Positions 4,775 to 5,583 of a stretch of 5,583 nt of DNA are shown here, in pieces. The notes beneath the pieces are model-generated. The model searched no databases. It was not told where the DNA came from and saw only the letters and a program-made list of their open reading frames with translations. Every line of letters begins with the position of its first letter. Position 1 is the stretch's first letter. Origin of the DNA: Blautia sp. (GTDB lineage Bacteria > Bacillota > Clostridia > Lachnospirales > Lachnospiraceae); assembly GCA_017420455.1 (NCBI GenBank), contig JAFOJB010000173.1:1-5583 (forward strand), given 5' to 3'. Both the position numbers and the translations under genes were made by a program.

Positions 4775-5583
4775 TTAGTGGACCAGAAGCCACAGGCACC
4801 GGTTCAGAATTCTTTTGTAGGTATTTACTGCATAGTGGCCTCCATCGTCCTCTCCGCTGTCATGCCCGTTCATGCCGGCATCGGTGCTGTAGCCTGTTTC
4901 CATCAGCCAGGAATAAACATCCAGATAAGAATAGATCCCATTCAGGGAGGAACGCATGGTACTGTTGAAGACCCGCACCGAATTTTCGTTTCTGGCAGAC
5001 TTTGTCACTCCCTTGCTTTTCGCATAGGCAGCGCCCTGCGCGCCGTTCAGGGGATTGATGGACATAAAGAAGAGCCTGCAGTTCAGGCCGGTAAGCTCCG
5101 GCGCAATGCTCTTCATATAGGTGATATAGGAATTCAGATTCGTCTGGTCGTTCACTCCCAGGTTAAAGATCACGGCTATGGGCAGAACCTGCTGCCCTTC
5201 TGTCTTTTTTACTTCCTTCAGAAGCCTGGCGTAACCGTCTTCCTTCAGCCATTTCAGACCCTGGCCGGTCTTCCCGATGAAGGTGAGCCTGTCCGCGTTG
5301 GTTCCGGTCGAGAAGAAGGACATGCTCTGGAGAGTTCTCTTCAGATATACGGTTCTGGAATCGCCCAGTATGATGATCCTGCTGTATTTCTCCGCCGCTT
5401 TGTTCAGAGCAGAAGTAAGCGCCCCCAGTGTCGTGCTTCCCTCTGTACTCCTCTTGAAAAGGACCATATACAGATGCATGGTCTTTGACACAGAGGCAAT
5501 CTGCTCCTTTGCTTCGTAGGCGGGCTTCTTCGGATTTGCGGGAGAGAGAAAGGTTTTTGCCTTTGTCCCCCAGCCCATAAAGG
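4775..5583 (-). CDS. SGNH/GDSL-family hydrolase, N-terminus beyond the window edge
   Basis: The frame is open up to the right edge. The first ATG in the window (5576-5578) has no visible ribosome binding site and is preceded in frame by TTT, so it is probably internal. Counting from that Met, 267 residues are seen. SGNH blocks are clear: block I IILGDSR with nucleophile S74, a block II-like glycine in TGQGLKW (about 104-110), block III NLGVND with N144, and block V DGGHY with D245 and H248. Such enzymes cleave esters on sugars, lipids or cell-surface polymers; the substrate here is unknown. The first ~20 residues (TKAKTFLSPANPKKP) look like the last strand of an Ig/FN3-type domain plus a linker, hinting at a larger secreted protein, but no signal peptide can be seen. 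It lies upstream of asnS on the same strand, separated by 120 nt with a promoter, so it is probably a separate unit. Confidence 0.85.
   Translation of the reverse strand, partial: FMGWGTKAKTFLSPANPKKPAYEAKEQIASVSKTMHLYMVLFKRSTEGSTTLGALTSALNKAAEKYSRIIILGDSRTVYLKRTLQSMSFFSTGTNADRLTFIGKTGQGLKWLKEDGYARLLKEVKKTEGQQVLPIAVIFNLGVNDQTNLNSYITYMKSIAPELTGLNCRLFFMSINPLNGAQGAAYAKSKGVTKSARNENSVRVFNSTMRSSLNGIYSYLDVYSWLMETGYSTDAGMNGHDSGEDDGGHYAVNTYKRILNRCLWLLVH

Noticed and set aside
4778..5488. Plus-strand open frame opposite the SGNH gene
   Set aside because: Codon-register antisense of a gene with clear SGNH motifs. It has no family resemblance of its own.
1..5583. CRISPR array, insertion sequence, tRNA or phage attachment site
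   Set aside because: No regularly spaced repeats, transposase motifs, cloverleaf sequences or long terminal direct repeats were found by eye.

Overview
The window looks like chromosome of a spore-forming, low-to-medium GC Clostridia member, most likely Lachnospiraceae. The basis is the order of a GlgD-like tail followed by spoVG, strong AGGAGG-type ribosome binding sites, a YhaO/YhaN-type nuclease-ATPase pair, and a bacterial AsnS ending in a PFPRT motif. The placement is inferred from gene content and has not been tested with a tree. No rRNA, tRNA, CRISPR array, insertion sequence or phage gene is visible.

Layout. Positions 1-115 (+) hold the last 37 codons of a probable glgD (glycogen synthesis, GlgC partner subunit). 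After a 77-nt gap that can fold into stems comes spoVG (193-477, +), an RNA-binding regulator of the SpoVG family. A strong bidirectional rho-independent terminator (572-611) lies where this rightward unit meets a leftward unit. The leftward genes, in transcription order, are a partial SGNH/GDSL hydrolase entering from the right edge (4775-5583), asnS (3263-4654), a YhaO/SbcD-like metallophosphoesterase (2181-3233, TTG start) and a compact YhaN-like ABC-type ATPase with a membrane hairpin in the middle of its coiled coil (655-2184). A sigma-A-like promoter sits just upstream of asnS. The 29-nt asnS-nuclease gap and the 4-nt ATGA overlap between nuclease and ATPase suggest that these three genes form one transcript ending at the shared terminator.

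How the genes work together. The nuclease and ATPase almost certainly act as a complex of the Mre11-Rad50/SbcD-SbcC type. It differs from SbcCD because the ATPase is only 509 residues, has no CxxC zinc hook, and has two adjacent hydrophobic segments where the hook would be, which implies tethering to the membrane. This is the most interesting item here. It is a compact version of a known but poorly understood family (B. subtilis YhaN/YhaO), not a wholly new system. The rest is ordinary housekeeping sequence, and the remaining findings are modest.
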